Shown here: piece after piece, positions 9,439 through 18,141 of the stretch | Numbering within the stretch: position 1 is the stretch's first letter | Layout: each line of letters starts with the position of its first letter | Source: an uncultured Clostridia bacterium | GTDB taxonomy: Bacteria; Bacillota; Clostridia; Oscillospirales; Acutalibacteraceae | Direction: 5' to 3' | NCBI GenBank assembly: GCA_904397205.1 | Contig: CAJFOO010000025.1 | Span: 1-36,199 of the forward strand | DNA: 36,199 nt | Notes under the pieces: generated by a model | Databases searched by the model: none | The model's input: only the letters and a program-made list of their open reading frames with translations | Told to the model about the DNA's origin: nothing | Position numbers and translations under genes: made by a program

Positions 9439-9472
9439 GTGACAAAAGATGCACACCGGCCCGGCCTATAAT
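9439..9472 (+). promoter_or_regulatory. Candidate Spo0A-activated spoIIE promoter with extended 22-bp spacer
   Basis: GTGACA (9439-9444)-N22-TATAAT (9467-9472); TTTTGTCACAA on the opposite strand at the -35 resembles a 0A box. Confidence 0.65.
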
Positions 9473-9544
9473 GGGAAGCAGAACCCCGGGCGGACAAGCC
9501 CGGACGAAAGACAGAAACGGGAAAGGACAAAGGAAGGGCTGGCC

Positions 9545-11902
9545 ATGAAACAACGGATAATGGAAAAACGGGAATTCTTCCGGCGCAAGCTGCTGCGCCA
9601 TCCGCTGCTGAACTCGGCAGTGGTGCGCAAGGCGGTGCTGTACGGCGCGTATTTTGCCGTAGGGTTTGTGTGTTCCCGGGGGATTGTATTCGGCCGCTAC
9701 GCCCCCTTTGGTGTCGCGGCCGCAGCAGCCGGGCCGTACAGCGCGATGATTGCCGCTATGGCAGGAGCGGTTACCGGGTATCTCGTGCCGTCAGCCATCC
9801 ATTTCCCCGCGCGGTATCTGGCGGCGGTATTGGCGGTAGGAGCCATCCGCTGGACGCTGAGCCGGATGGGGGATCTTCGGCTGAACCCCTGGTTTGCCCC
9901 GGTAATTTCCTTTTTGCCCCTGCTGGCAACGGGGATTGCCGTAGCGGCCATGGATGGCTCCGCGCTGCATACCTGGATCCTGTATGCTGCGGAATCCCTG
10001 CTGGGGGGCTGCGGGGCATACTTTTTCTCGCGGGCTTCGGTGCTCGCCATGGGGCAGAAAGGGACGGGTTCCCTCAACCATGCGGAACTGGCCTGTGTCA
10101 TCCTCACGATGGGGATCCTGGTGCTGTCGCTCTCAACCATTACCATCGGGGTGATTTCCATTGGGCGGGTGGCGGCTATCCTGCTGATCCTGTTTTCCTG
10201 CCGGTACGGCGGGGTTGTGGGGGGCAGCATTTCCGGGATTGTGGCCGGGGCTATGTTTGGGCTGGCCACCTCCGGGATTAACGGGGTATCCGGTGCGCTG
10301 GCGTTTGCGGGACTGATGGCGGGGATCTTTTCCCCCTTGGGACGGGTGGCGACAGCACTTGTGTTTATTGTGGCCAATGGGGTAGGTTCCCTTCAGGTGG
10401 GCGGCGGACAGGCCGTACTTACCGGGCTGTATGAGGTCATGGCCGCCACCGTGATTTTTACCGTATGGCCGGGCCGCACGGGCAGCGCCTTTGCCGCTAT
10501 TTTCCGCCAGCCGGCGCAGCTGGCGCACAGCGACGGGATCCGGCGGTCGGTGATGATGAAGCTGGGGTTTGCCGCTTCCGCGCTTGAAAGCGTATCGGAA
10601 TCGGTCGAGCAGGTATCCCGGCGGCTGGAGAGGGCTTCCGCCCCCACAGTGGAAGGGGTCTATCAGCAGGCTGTGGACGAAGTGTGCCAGGGATGCGGCC
10701 TGCGGGGGTATTGCTGGGGGAATTCCCCGCATAAGGAGATGGATCAGCTTGGGGGGCTGACCGAACCCCTGCGGCAAAAGGGGATGGTCGAGCGGGGGGA
10801 TTTCCCGCCGGAATTTCAGGAACATTGCAGCCGTCTGGGGGAAATGGCGTCGAGCGTGAATCAGCATTATCAGGATTTTCTGCATAAGGAATCGGCACAG
10901 CGGCGGGTATCGCAGGTACGCGGCGTGGTGATGGAGCAGTTTTCGACGACCGGGCAGATGCTGCGGGATATGGCGAAGGAACTGGAACTGTGTGAAGAAT
11001 TTGATTTTGGGATGGCCGCAAAAATCAACAAGGCGCTGTATGAATTTTCGGTACACCCGACGGATGTCAGCTGCCGGATCGACCGGCATAACCGGATGGT
11101 GGTGGAAATCGAAGCGCCTGCTGCGGAAAAATCCCGTCTTTCCCGCTCACACATCGCGCGGACCGTGGCAAAAGTAACCGGCCGGCATTTTGAAAAGCCC
11201 TGTGTGAGCGTAGCGGGACGGATATGCCGGTTCCAGATCAGTGAACGCCCCATTTACCGGGCCAGCTTTGGGGTATCGCAGCACACCTGCGCGGGCGGGA
11301 CGCTGTGCGGCGACAGTTACGAATGCTTCCAGGATGGTACGGGCCGGCAGATCGCGATGATCAGCGACGGGATGGGCACCGGCGGCCGGGCGGCAGTGGA
11401 CGGCGCAATGGCAGCCGGATTGATGGCTACCCTGGTGAAGGCCGGGGTGGGATTTGCGTGCGCGCTGAAGATTACGAATTCCGCGCTGATGGTCAAATCA
11501 GGGGAAGAAACGCTGTCCACACTGGACGTGGCGTCGATCGACCTGTTCAGCGGGAAGGTGGAACTGCGCAAGGCGGGGGCGCCGGTCAGCTTTTTGCGCC
11601 GCAAAGGCGAAGTGGAGCGGTTGGATGCCGTATCGCTGCCGGTAGGGATTCTGGAAGAAGCCGTATTTTCCCAGGTGGATTCCTCCATGCAGGACGGCGA
11701 TCTTTTGGTGATGTTCTCCGACGGTGCGATTGCCACAGGGGAAACATGGGTTTCGGGGATCCTGCAAAAATGGAAGGAGGGGGAACCCAAGGAACTGGCG
11801 GAGCTGCTGGTACAAAAAGCCATGGAACAGCGGGAAGACGGCCATGATGACGACATTACCGTCTTGGTGATCAAGCTGTCGAAGTATGCGCCTGCGGCCT
11901 GA
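9545..11902 (+). CDS. spoIIE: Stage II sporulation protein E (PP2C-type phosphatase)
   Basis: Multi-TM N-terminus, then C-terminal GDSYECFQDGTGRQIAMISDGMGTGGRAA, SIDLFSGKVELRKAGAPVSFLRR, LLVMFSDGA, DGHDDDITVLVIKL. Start at MKQRIMEKREF because the longer ORF begins inside the promoter spacer. Confidence 0.95.
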   Translation: MKQRIMEKREFFRRKLLRHPLLNSAVVRKAVLYGAYFAVGFVCSRGIVFGRYAPFGVAAAAAGPYSAMIAAMAGAVTGYLVPSAIHFPARYLAAVLAVGAIRWTLSRMGDLRLNPWFAPVISFLPLLATGIAVAAMDGSALHTWILYAAESLLGGCGAYFFSRASVLAMGQKGTGSLNHAELACVILTMGILVLSLSTITIGVISIGRVAAILLILFSCRYGGVVGGSISGIVAGAMFGLATSGINGVSGALAFAGLMAGIFSPLGRVATALVFIVANGVGSLQVGGGQAVLTGLYEVMAATVIFTVWPGRTGSAFAAIFRQPAQLAHSDGIRRSVMMKLGFAASALESVSESVEQVSRRLERASAPTVEGVYQQAVDEVCQGCGLRGYCWGNSPHKEMDQLGGLTEPLRQKGMVERGDFPPEFQEHCSRLGEMASSVNQHYQDFLHKESAQRRVSQVRGVVMEQFSTTGQMLRDMAKELELCEEFDFGMAAKINKALYEFSVHPTDVSCRIDRHNRMVVEIEAPAAEKSRLSRSHIARTVAKVTGRHFEKPCVSVAGRICRFQISERPIYRASFGVSQHTCAGGTLCGDSYECFQDGTGRQIAMISDGMGTGGRAAVDGAMAAGLMATLVKAGVGFACALKITNSALMVKSGEETLSTLDVASIDLFSGKVELRKAGAPVSFLRRKGEVERLDAVSLPVGILEEAVFSQVDSSMQDGDLLVMFSDGAIATGETWVSGILQKWKEGEPKELAELLVQKAMEQREDGHDDDITVLVIKLSKYAPAA

Positions 11903-11915
11903 GCGGGAAAAAAGA

Positions 11916-11948
11916 AAAAGACGGATCGGGTTTTCGATCCGTCTTTTG
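11916..11948. terminator. Bidirectional terminator between spoIIE and the radical SAM gene
   Basis: AAAAGACGGATCG-ggtttt-CGATCCGTCTTTT. Confidence 0.9.
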
Positions 11949-11962
11949 GTGTTTGTGGGGAA

Positions 11963-12580
11963 TCAGGCAGGGTCCTGCCAGTCGGCGGAATACGCCCGCA
12001 CCACAAATTCCGCGCCGGTCTGGGCACACAGCTTCCGGCAGGCTTCGAGTTCTTCCGGCGGCATGGTGTCCACCACCGTCATGCGCACCTGCGGCACATA
12101 TTTTCGCACTTCCCGCGTAAAGCGCAGAATAGCCGGCAAAGCCTCCAGGCCATACTGCGAGTGGCACAGCGCGTCGTATTTTTCGGGGGTGGAGGCGTTC
12201 AGGCTCACCGAAACCATATCGAACCGTCCGGCAAACAGCGGGGCGGTGGGCTTTTTGTGGATGAGGTCCGAAAGCCCGTTGGTATTGATGCGGATCGGGA
12301 TAGGAGAAGCCGCTTTCACCCGGTCGCACACCCACAGGATATCCTCCAGCCGGCAGGTCGGCTCGCCGAATCCGCAAAAGACAAGCTGTCCGTAAGCCGA
12401 CAGGTCGCGTGCCTGGATGTCCTGCAAAATTTCCTCCCGGGTCGGTTCCCGGTCCAGCCAGAGGCTGCCGGAATCCCCCACCCGATCGCCGGAAACCCGC
12501 AGGCAGAACTCACAGGCGTTGGGACAGCGGTTCGTCACGTTGACATATAGGTTCTGATGATACACATAGGTGATGGTCAA
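11963..12580 (-). CDS. TatD family-associated radical SAM protein
   Basis: YVNVTNRCPNACEFCLR (CX3CX2C cluster motif), VFCGFGEPTCR, RINTNG; immediately downstream of tatD. Confidence 0.92.
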   Translation of the reverse strand: MTITYVYHQNLYVNVTNRCPNACEFCLRVSGDRVGDSGSLWLDREPTREEILQDIQARDLSAYGQLVFCGFGEPTCRLEDILWVCDRVKAASPIPIRINTNGLSDLIHKKPTAPLFAGRFDMVSVSLNASTPEKYDALCHSQYGLEALPAILRFTREVRKYVPQVRMTVVDTMPPEELEACRKLCAQTGAEFVVRAYSADWQDPA

Positions 12581-12583
12581 GGG

Positions 12584-13384
12584 TCAATCCTTCTTTCTTC
12601 CCGTAAGGCCAAACAGGCGCTCGGCGTTTTGCCGGGCGGTTTGGCAGATGTCTTCCGGTGTGATGCGAACCCCCGCCGCATCGGTCCGGATCTGCGCGAT
12701 CCGGTCGGCCACATAGGCAATCATGGAAGAGTCGCACCGCTTGCCCCGGTGGGGTTCGGGAGCAAGATACGGCGCGTCGGTTTCGAGCAGCAGCGACGAC
12801 AGCGGGATCGACGCCGCAACCTCCACGGCGGCCCGGGCATTTTTGAAGGTGACCACCCCGCCCAGGCCGATATACATGCCGAGCGAAACCACTTCCCTGG
12901 CCATCTCGGCACTGCCAGAGAAGCAGTGTACTACCCCTTGCGGGCGGTATTTACGCAGGATTTCCATGGTGTCCCCGTGGGCTTCGCGGTCATGGATAAT
13001 CACCGGCAGATTGTGCCGGGCGGCCAGTTCCAGCTGCGCTTCAAATACCTCCTTCTGCACGTCGCGGGGGGCGCTGTCCTTATAATGGTAATCCAGCCCG
13101 ATTTCTCCCACAGCCACTACCTCTGGATCCCCGAGCATCCCTTCCAGCTCCGCCAGGTAATCGGCGGGGATTTCGTGGGCATGCAGGGGATGTACCCCCA
13201 CCGCGGCGGAAAGAAAAGGGTACTGCCGGGCGAGTGCGACGGAATCCCGGCACCCTTGCAGGGAAGCGCCCACGTTCACGATATGGCAGATCCCGTTTTC
13301 GTGCAGGCGGGGGAGCAGGGACTCGCGGTCGGTATCGAAGGCGTCGTCATCGTAATGGGCGTGGGAATCAAAAATAGTATACAA
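12584..13384 (-). CDS. tatD: TatD family hydrolase (metal-dependent DNase family), TTG start
   Basis: IFDSHAHYDD, AVGVHPLHAHE, VAVGEIGLDYHY, PVIIHDREAH, LLLETDAPYLAP. The ATG at 13450 lies inside metG; AAAGGAGG-N7-TTG at 13384 is the better start. Confidence 0.92.
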   Translation of the reverse strand: MYTIFDSHAHYDDDAFDTDRESLLPRLHENGICHIVNVGASLQGCRDSVALARQYPFLSAAVGVHPLHAHEIPADYLAELEGMLGDPEVVAVGEIGLDYHYKDSAPRDVQKEVFEAQLELAARHNLPVIIHDREAHGDTMEILRKYRPQGVVHCFSGSAEMAREVVSLGMYIGLGGVVTFKNARAAVEVAASIPLSSLLLETDAPYLAPEPHRGKRCDSSMIAYVADRIAQIRTDAAGVRITPEDICQTARQNAERLFGLTGRKKD

Positions 13385-13412
13385 AGCGGAATCCCTCCTT
13401 TTTGGTATGCGC

Positions 13413-15377
13413 TTAGTGGATGGGGCTTCCGGCGGGGATCCCGTCCACAAAAAGGACCTTTGCCGTATCCTCGCCGCTGTCGGCCGCGAGGATCATCCCC
13501 TGGCTTTCCACGCCGCACAGCACGGCCGGTTTGAGGTTCGCCACCAGAATTACGCTTTTGCCGATGAGCTCCTCCGGTGTATACCACTTGGCAATCCCCG
13601 AAGCCACGGTGCGTTGCCCCTGGCCGTCGTCCAGGGTGAGCTTGAGCAGCTTTTTCGCTTTTTTAACAGGTTCGCAGGCGAGGATTTTGGCCACCCGCAG
13701 CTCTACCTTGGCAAAGTCCTCGATCCCGATCTGCGCCAGTCCTTCGGGCAAGGGTTTCTTGGCGGTTTCCGGTTTGGCTTCCGGTGCGGCAGCCTTGCCG
13801 CTGGTATCGCCAATGAGGGCAATGAGAGCGGCAATTTCCTTTTCTACGTCGATGCGCGGGAACAGGGCTTCCCCTTTCTGGATCACCGCGCTTTCCGGGA
13901 AGCCGCCCCAGGTGCCCGCAGAGGCATACGACACGGCTTCCCCGGAGATGCCGAGCTGCTCCTGCATTTTTGGGGCGGTGTTTGGCATAAAGGGGGTAAG
14001 CAGGATGGATACGATCCGCAGCACTTCGCACAGGTGATACAGCACAGCGGCCAGGCGCGGGAATTGCGCTTCATCCTTGCCCAGAACCCAGGGGGCGGTT
14101 TCGTCGATGTATTTATTGGCGCGGGCAATCAGCTTCCAGATTTCCGCCAGGGCGTTCGAGAACTGGTATTTCTCGATGTTTTCGTCACACTTGGCCCGCA
14201 GGCTGGCAGCCATTTCCTGCAATTCCCTGTCGATGGGGGCTTCTTCCCGCTTTGCAGGGAGCTTGCCGCCGAAATATTTCTGCGCCATGGCGGTGGTACG
14301 GGAGAGCAGGTTCCCCAGGTCATTGGCCAGGTCGGCATTGATGCGGCCAATGAGGGCTTCGTTGGTGAAATTGCCATCCGCGCCGAAGGGGATTTCCCGC
14401 AGGAGGAAATACCGGATCGCGTCAACCCCATAACGGTCGCACAGCACAAGGGGATCGACCACGTTCCCCTTCGATTTGGACATTTTTGTCCCGTCGCCGA
14501 AAAGAAGCCAGCCGTGGCCGTACACCTGTTTGGGCAGCGGCAGGCCCAGCGCCATGAGCATGGCGGGCCAGATGATGGCATGGAAGCGCACAATCTCCTT
14601 GCCCATAAAATGCACGTCGGCGGGCCAGTATTTGCGGTAGTCGGCGTCATCGTCGGAAGCGTAGCCCAGGGCGGTGATGTAGTTGGTGAGGGCGTCGAGC
14701 CACACATACACCACATGCCCCGGATCAAAATCCACCGGGATGCCCCAGGTGAAGCTGGTGCGCGTGACGCACAGATCCTCAAGCCCCTGCTTAATAAAGT
14801 TGATCATCTCGTTTTTGCGGCTTTCCGGCTGGATGAAGGACGGGCGTTCCTCATAGAGCTTGAGCAGCCGGTCTGCGTATTCGGAGAGCTTGAAAAAATA
14901 CGCTTCTTCTTCGGCCCACTTGACTTCGCGTCCGCAGTCGGGGCACTTGTGGTCTTTGAGCTGGGTTTCCGTCCAGAAGGATTCGCAGGGGGTGCAGTAC
15001 CATCCCTTGTACGCGCCCTTGTAAATTTCGCCTTTGTCGTAGAGGCGATGGAAAATCTTCTGCACCGCCTGGACGTGTTTTTCGTCGGTGGTGCGGATAA
15101 ACCGGTCGTTGGAAATGTCCAGGAGCTTCCACAAATCCTGGAACTGCGCTACGATCTTATCCACATATTCCTTCGGGGTCACGCCTTCTTCCTTGGCCTT
15201 GAGCTCGATTTTCTGGCCGTGTTCGTCGGTGCCGGTCAAAAACATCACATCAAAGCCCTGCATCCGCTTGTAGCGGGCAATGGCGTCGCTGGCCACCGTG
15301 CAGTAGCTGTGGCCGATGTGCGCTTTCCCCGAGGGGTAATAGATGGGGGTGGTGATATAGAACGTTTTGTCTTCCAT
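13413..15377 (-). CDS. metG: Methionyl-tRNA synthetase with C-terminal tRNA-binding (EMAP-II-like) domain
   Basis: YYPSGKAHIGHSYCTVASD; zinc motif CTPCESFWTETQLKDHKCPDCG; KMSKSKGNVV; C-terminal VELRVAKILACEPVKKAKKLLKLTLDDG. Confidence 0.97.
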   Translation of the reverse strand: MEDKTFYITTPIYYPSGKAHIGHSYCTVASDAIARYKRMQGFDVMFLTGTDEHGQKIELKAKEEGVTPKEYVDKIVAQFQDLWKLLDISNDRFIRTTDEKHVQAVQKIFHRLYDKGEIYKGAYKGWYCTPCESFWTETQLKDHKCPDCGREVKWAEEEAYFFKLSEYADRLLKLYEERPSFIQPESRKNEMINFIKQGLEDLCVTRTSFTWGIPVDFDPGHVVYVWLDALTNYITALGYASDDDADYRKYWPADVHFMGKEIVRFHAIIWPAMLMALGLPLPKQVYGHGWLLFGDGTKMSKSKGNVVDPLVLCDRYGVDAIRYFLLREIPFGADGNFTNEALIGRINADLANDLGNLLSRTTAMAQKYFGGKLPAKREEAPIDRELQEMAASLRAKCDENIEKYQFSNALAEIWKLIARANKYIDETAPWVLGKDEAQFPRLAAVLYHLCEVLRIVSILLTPFMPNTAPKMQEQLGISGEAVSYASAGTWGGFPESAVIQKGEALFPRIDVEKEIAALIALIGDTSGKAAAPEAKPETAKKPLPEGLAQIGIEDFAKVELRVAKILACEPVKKAKKLLKLTLDDGQGQRTVASGIAKWYTPEELIGKSVILVANLKPAVLCGVESQGMILAADSGEDTAKVLFVDGIPAGSPIH

Positions 15378-15410
15378 ACGGTTTGTCTCTCCTTTTGCGT
15401 GGCTTGATTT

Positions 15411-16577
15411 TTAGGACTGCGGGGATGCAGTTTCTTCCGGATACAGGAATTCCTGGAGCTTGTCCTGGTTGGCTTCCAGATCGGGGACCAGCACGTCACC
15501 GGCTTCATTCCGGTCGTTTTCATACATGTCCTTGTAGGGGATATACAGGGTGCCGGTTTCATAATTGGTGATGTCGAGCGCCTGCGTAGCCAAAGCGGTG
15601 AGTTCCCCGTTTGAGAGGTTGGTGGTGATGTAGGGCATGCAGTTCCAGATGAACGACACGGCTTCCACCGGCCCCATCTGCTGGATTTTATCCATCATGC
15701 ACCCGATCACCTGCCGCTGCCGGGAGGTGCGGGCAAAGTCGCTGTCCAGATAGCGCATGCGGGAATAATACAAAGCCAGAGCGCCGCGCATATGGTTGGT
15801 GCCGGCAGAAAGGTTTTCGCCCCGGACTTCGTTAAGATAATCGGCCTCCGCCTGGTTGATTTCCACCTCGATGCCGCCCATGGCGTCGATAATGGAGGCA
15901 AAATTTTCAAAATCGATCTCCACATAGCGATCCACACTCACGAGGAAGTTGTTGCGCAGCGTCTGCATGGTCAGGCTGGCGCCGCCCGTCATATAGGCCA
16001 CGTTGAGCTTTTCCATGCCCACGGTGGGGATATCCACATAGGTATCGCGCAGGAAGGAGACCATTTTCATGGTTTTCTGCTTGCTGTTGAGGGAAACCAG
16101 CATCATGGAATCGGAACGGCCGTTTGTGCCGTCGTCGTTTTTATCCACGCCGATAAGCAGGATATTCATCACGTCCGGCATGGAAGCCACCTCGGGATCC
16201 GATGCGGTGGAATACTGGTGGATGTCGATTTCCGGACGGTTGAGGCGGGAAAACATCAGGTAAACAAACCCCACGGCAGCGAGTACCAAAACCAGAAGGA
16301 TGCTCAGGGTGACGAGGATGGCCACCTTGAGACGGCTCTTTTTCTTTTTTGGAGGCTTGCCGCCCGGGGGCGTGCCGCCTGCGCCGCGTTTGCTGGAACT
16401 GTAAATATCGCGGTCGACATAGTGGTACCGGTCGACTTCTTCGGGCGGCCGGCTGCGGTTTGGCGGGGAATACCGTCTGCCGGAGGGCTGACGGGCTTGT
16501 CCGCCGGGGGAGCGGCCGGAGGAAGGGTTCCTATATGGTTCGCGGCTGTTGCCGTTTCTGTGCGTATCGTATGCCAC
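15411..16577 (-). CDS. LytR-CpsA-Psr (LCP) family cell-wall glycopolymer transferase, likely GTG start
   Basis: Basic Pro-rich N-terminus, one TM, then MNILLIGVDKNDDGTNGRSDSMMLVSLNSKQKTMKMVSFLRDTYVDIP and FARTSRQRQVIG. AAAGAGGTG precedes GTG at 16577. Confidence 0.93.
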   Translation of the reverse strand: MAYDTHRNGNSREPYRNPSSGRSPGGQARQPSGRRYSPPNRSRPPEEVDRYHYVDRDIYSSSKRGAGGTPPGGKPPKKKKSRLKVAILVTLSILLVLVLAAVGFVYLMFSRLNRPEIDIHQYSTASDPEVASMPDVMNILLIGVDKNDDGTNGRSDSMMLVSLNSKQKTMKMVSFLRDTYVDIPTVGMEKLNVAYMTGGASLTMQTLRNNFLVSVDRYVEIDFENFASIIDAMGGIEVEINQAEADYLNEVRGENLSAGTNHMRGALALYYSRMRYLDSDFARTSRQRQVIGCMMDKIQQMGPVEAVSFIWNCMPYITTNLSNGELTALATQALDITNYETGTLYIPYKDMYENDRNEAGDVLVPDLEANQDKLQEFLYPEETASPQS

Positions 16578-16625
16578 TAAAACACCTCTTTTTTCTTTCC
16601 TCATATATCCATTAGGATAGGGGAA

Positions 16626-16678
16626 GGATGCATCAGATTTGCATCCAAATGCTTCCGGCAGCCGATGCATGCCGGAAG
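16626..16678 (-). other. Two tandem perfect hairpins in the LCP gene 5' leader
   Basis: GGATGCA-N7-TGCATCC (16626-16646) and CTTCCGGC-N11-GCCGGAAG (16652-16678). Confidence 0.8.
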
Positions 16679-16740
16679 ATTTCCAAATCATACTCTACCT
16701 AAACCATTAGGATGTCCAAATATATACCCTGTAACTTATC

Positions 16741-16769
16741 ATTTTATGAGAAAATAAGGAAGATGTCAA
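16741..16769 (-). promoter_or_regulatory. Sigma-A-type promoter of the LCP-metG-tatD-rSAM unit
   Basis: Minus strand TTGACA-N17-TAAAAT. Confidence 0.75.
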
Positions 16770-16852
16770 CCGCTTCCCCGGCAGGAAGACAGATTTCTTG
16801 CAAACCCCTAAAAACCTGTGCAAAGTGTTTACAACATTTTGCCTTTTCTCTC

Positions 16853-16881
16853 TTGATTTTCATCCCGTATTTTTTTACAAT
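16853..16881 (+). promoter_or_regulatory. Sigma-A-type promoter of the small membrane protein gene
   Basis: TTGATT-N17-TACAAT. Confidence 0.7.
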
Positions 16882-16903
16882 AAAGGGAAAGGGGGGAAGC
16901 AGG

Positions 16904-17080
16904 ATGTCTGCAAAGAAACACCGTCCGGCAAAAACCTCGCCGGCGCCCCAGCCGAAGGACAGGCCGGCGAAAAAAGAAAAAAGCACCACCAGGCTCTGGA
17001 TGCGGGTGATGGCAATCGGATGCTGCGGGCTTTTGCTGTTTGGCATTGTTACTTCCATCATCCTTGCTTCCCTATATTGA
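16904..17080 (+). CDS. 58-aa small single-pass membrane protein with cationic N-terminus
   Basis: MSAKKHRPAKTSPAPQPKDRPAKKEKSTTRLWMRVMAIGCCGLLLFGIVTSIILASLY; SD AAAGGGGGGAAG; own promoter and downstream terminator. Confidence 0.75.
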   Translation: MSAKKHRPAKTSPAPQPKDRPAKKEKSTTRLWMRVMAIGCCGLLLFGIVTSIILASLY

Positions 17081-17108
17081 CCCGGACCCGGCGCGCTAAG
17101 CCGGGGCG

Positions 17109-17146
17109 GCCGCTGTCCTTTCCTTTGCAAAGCAGCGGCTTTTCTT
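17109..17146 (+). terminator. Intrinsic terminator between the small membrane protein and pstS
   Basis: GCCGCTG...CAGCGGC followed by TTTTCTT. Confidence 0.8.
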
Positions 17147-17239
17147 GTGCGGGGGCGCGGCCCCCGTTTGGCGGGAGGATCCAGAAGAACACCGCGTGCA
17201 GCCGCGCGCAGACGGAGAATAGAGAAGGGGGCCCTGGAA

Positions 17240-18136
17240 ATGGGGTGCAAACGCAGAGGCATCGCGGCGCTGCTGGCGGCAGTATCGCTGCTGTGGTGCC
17301 TGACGGGCTGCGGCCAGATTTTGTATGGAGAGAAGGTAGAGCTGAGCGGGGAGCTTTCCGGCAAGCTGACCATGACGGGTTCTACCTCTATGACCAAGGT
17401 ATGCCAGGCGCTGGGGGAAGCTTTTCAGGAGAAATACCCCGGCGTGGTGACGGAAAAAAGCGGCACGGGTTCCGGCGAAGCCCCGCAGGCGGTGCTGAAC
17501 GGCACGGCCCTGCTGGGGGATTTGTCCCGCGATCTGCGGGAGGAGGAACATCCCGAGGCATTTGAGCAGCTGCTGGTTGCCATTGACGGGATTGCCCTGG
17601 CTGTCAGCCGGGAAAACCCGGTGCAAGGACTGACCTCGGAGCAGGTCAGCCGGATTTTCCGGGGGGAAATTACCAACTGGAAGGAAGTCGGCGGGGAGGA
17701 TTTGCCCATCACGCTGCTGGGCAGGGAATCTTCCTCGGGTACCCGCGACGGGTTTGAGTCGCTGTTCGGGGTGGAGGGATGCTCCTATGATGCGGAGCTG
17801 ACTTCGACCGGCGAAGTGGTGACGCGCATCAGCAGCGATCCGGGGGCGATTGGATATGTGTCGCTGGAATCGCTCAACGATTCGGTGCGCGGGCTGGCGA
17901 TTGACGGGGCTGAACCGACGGAAGAAAACATCATTGCCGGGACCTACCAGGTACAGCGGCCGTTTTTGCAGGTGTATAAAAAAGGCACGGACAGCCGGCT
18001 GGTTGCCGCCTGGGTAGAGTTTGTCGAATCGGATGAAGGGCAGCAGGTGATTGAACAGGCCGGGCTGATTCCTTCAGGCCGGATGCAGGAGCCATCTCCC
18101 GCTGCACAGAGCGGGACGCAGGCGGAAGGGGAGTAA
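17240..18136 (+). CDS. pstS: Phosphate ABC transporter substrate-binding lipoprotein
   Basis: Lipobox LTGC; SGKLTMTGSTSMTKVCQALGEAFQEKYPGV; GRESSSGTRDGFESLF; first gene of the pst cluster. Confidence 0.95.
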   Translation: MGCKRRGIAALLAAVSLLWCLTGCGQILYGEKVELSGELSGKLTMTGSTSMTKVCQALGEAFQEKYPGVVTEKSGTGSGEAPQAVLNGTALLGDLSRDLREEEHPEAFEQLLVAIDGIALAVSRENPVQGLTSEQVSRIFRGEITNWKEVGGEDLPITLLGRESSSGTRDGFESLFGVEGCSYDAELTSTGEVVTRISSDPGAIGYVSLESLNDSVRGLAIDGAEPTEENIIAGTYQVQRPFLQVYKKGTDSRLVAAWVEFVESDEGQQVIEQAGLIPSGRMQEPSPAAQSGTQAEGE

Positions 18137-18141
18137 CAGAG

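Noticed and set aside
9449-9544. Upstream start codon for spoIIE given in the ORF track
   Set aside because: It lies inside the promoter spacer, upstream of the predicted transcription start; ATG at 9545 is preferred.
13407-15407. 666-aa plus-strand ORF opposite metG
   Set aside because: Antisense shadow of metG; sequence is the mirror-frame composition with no domain signatures.
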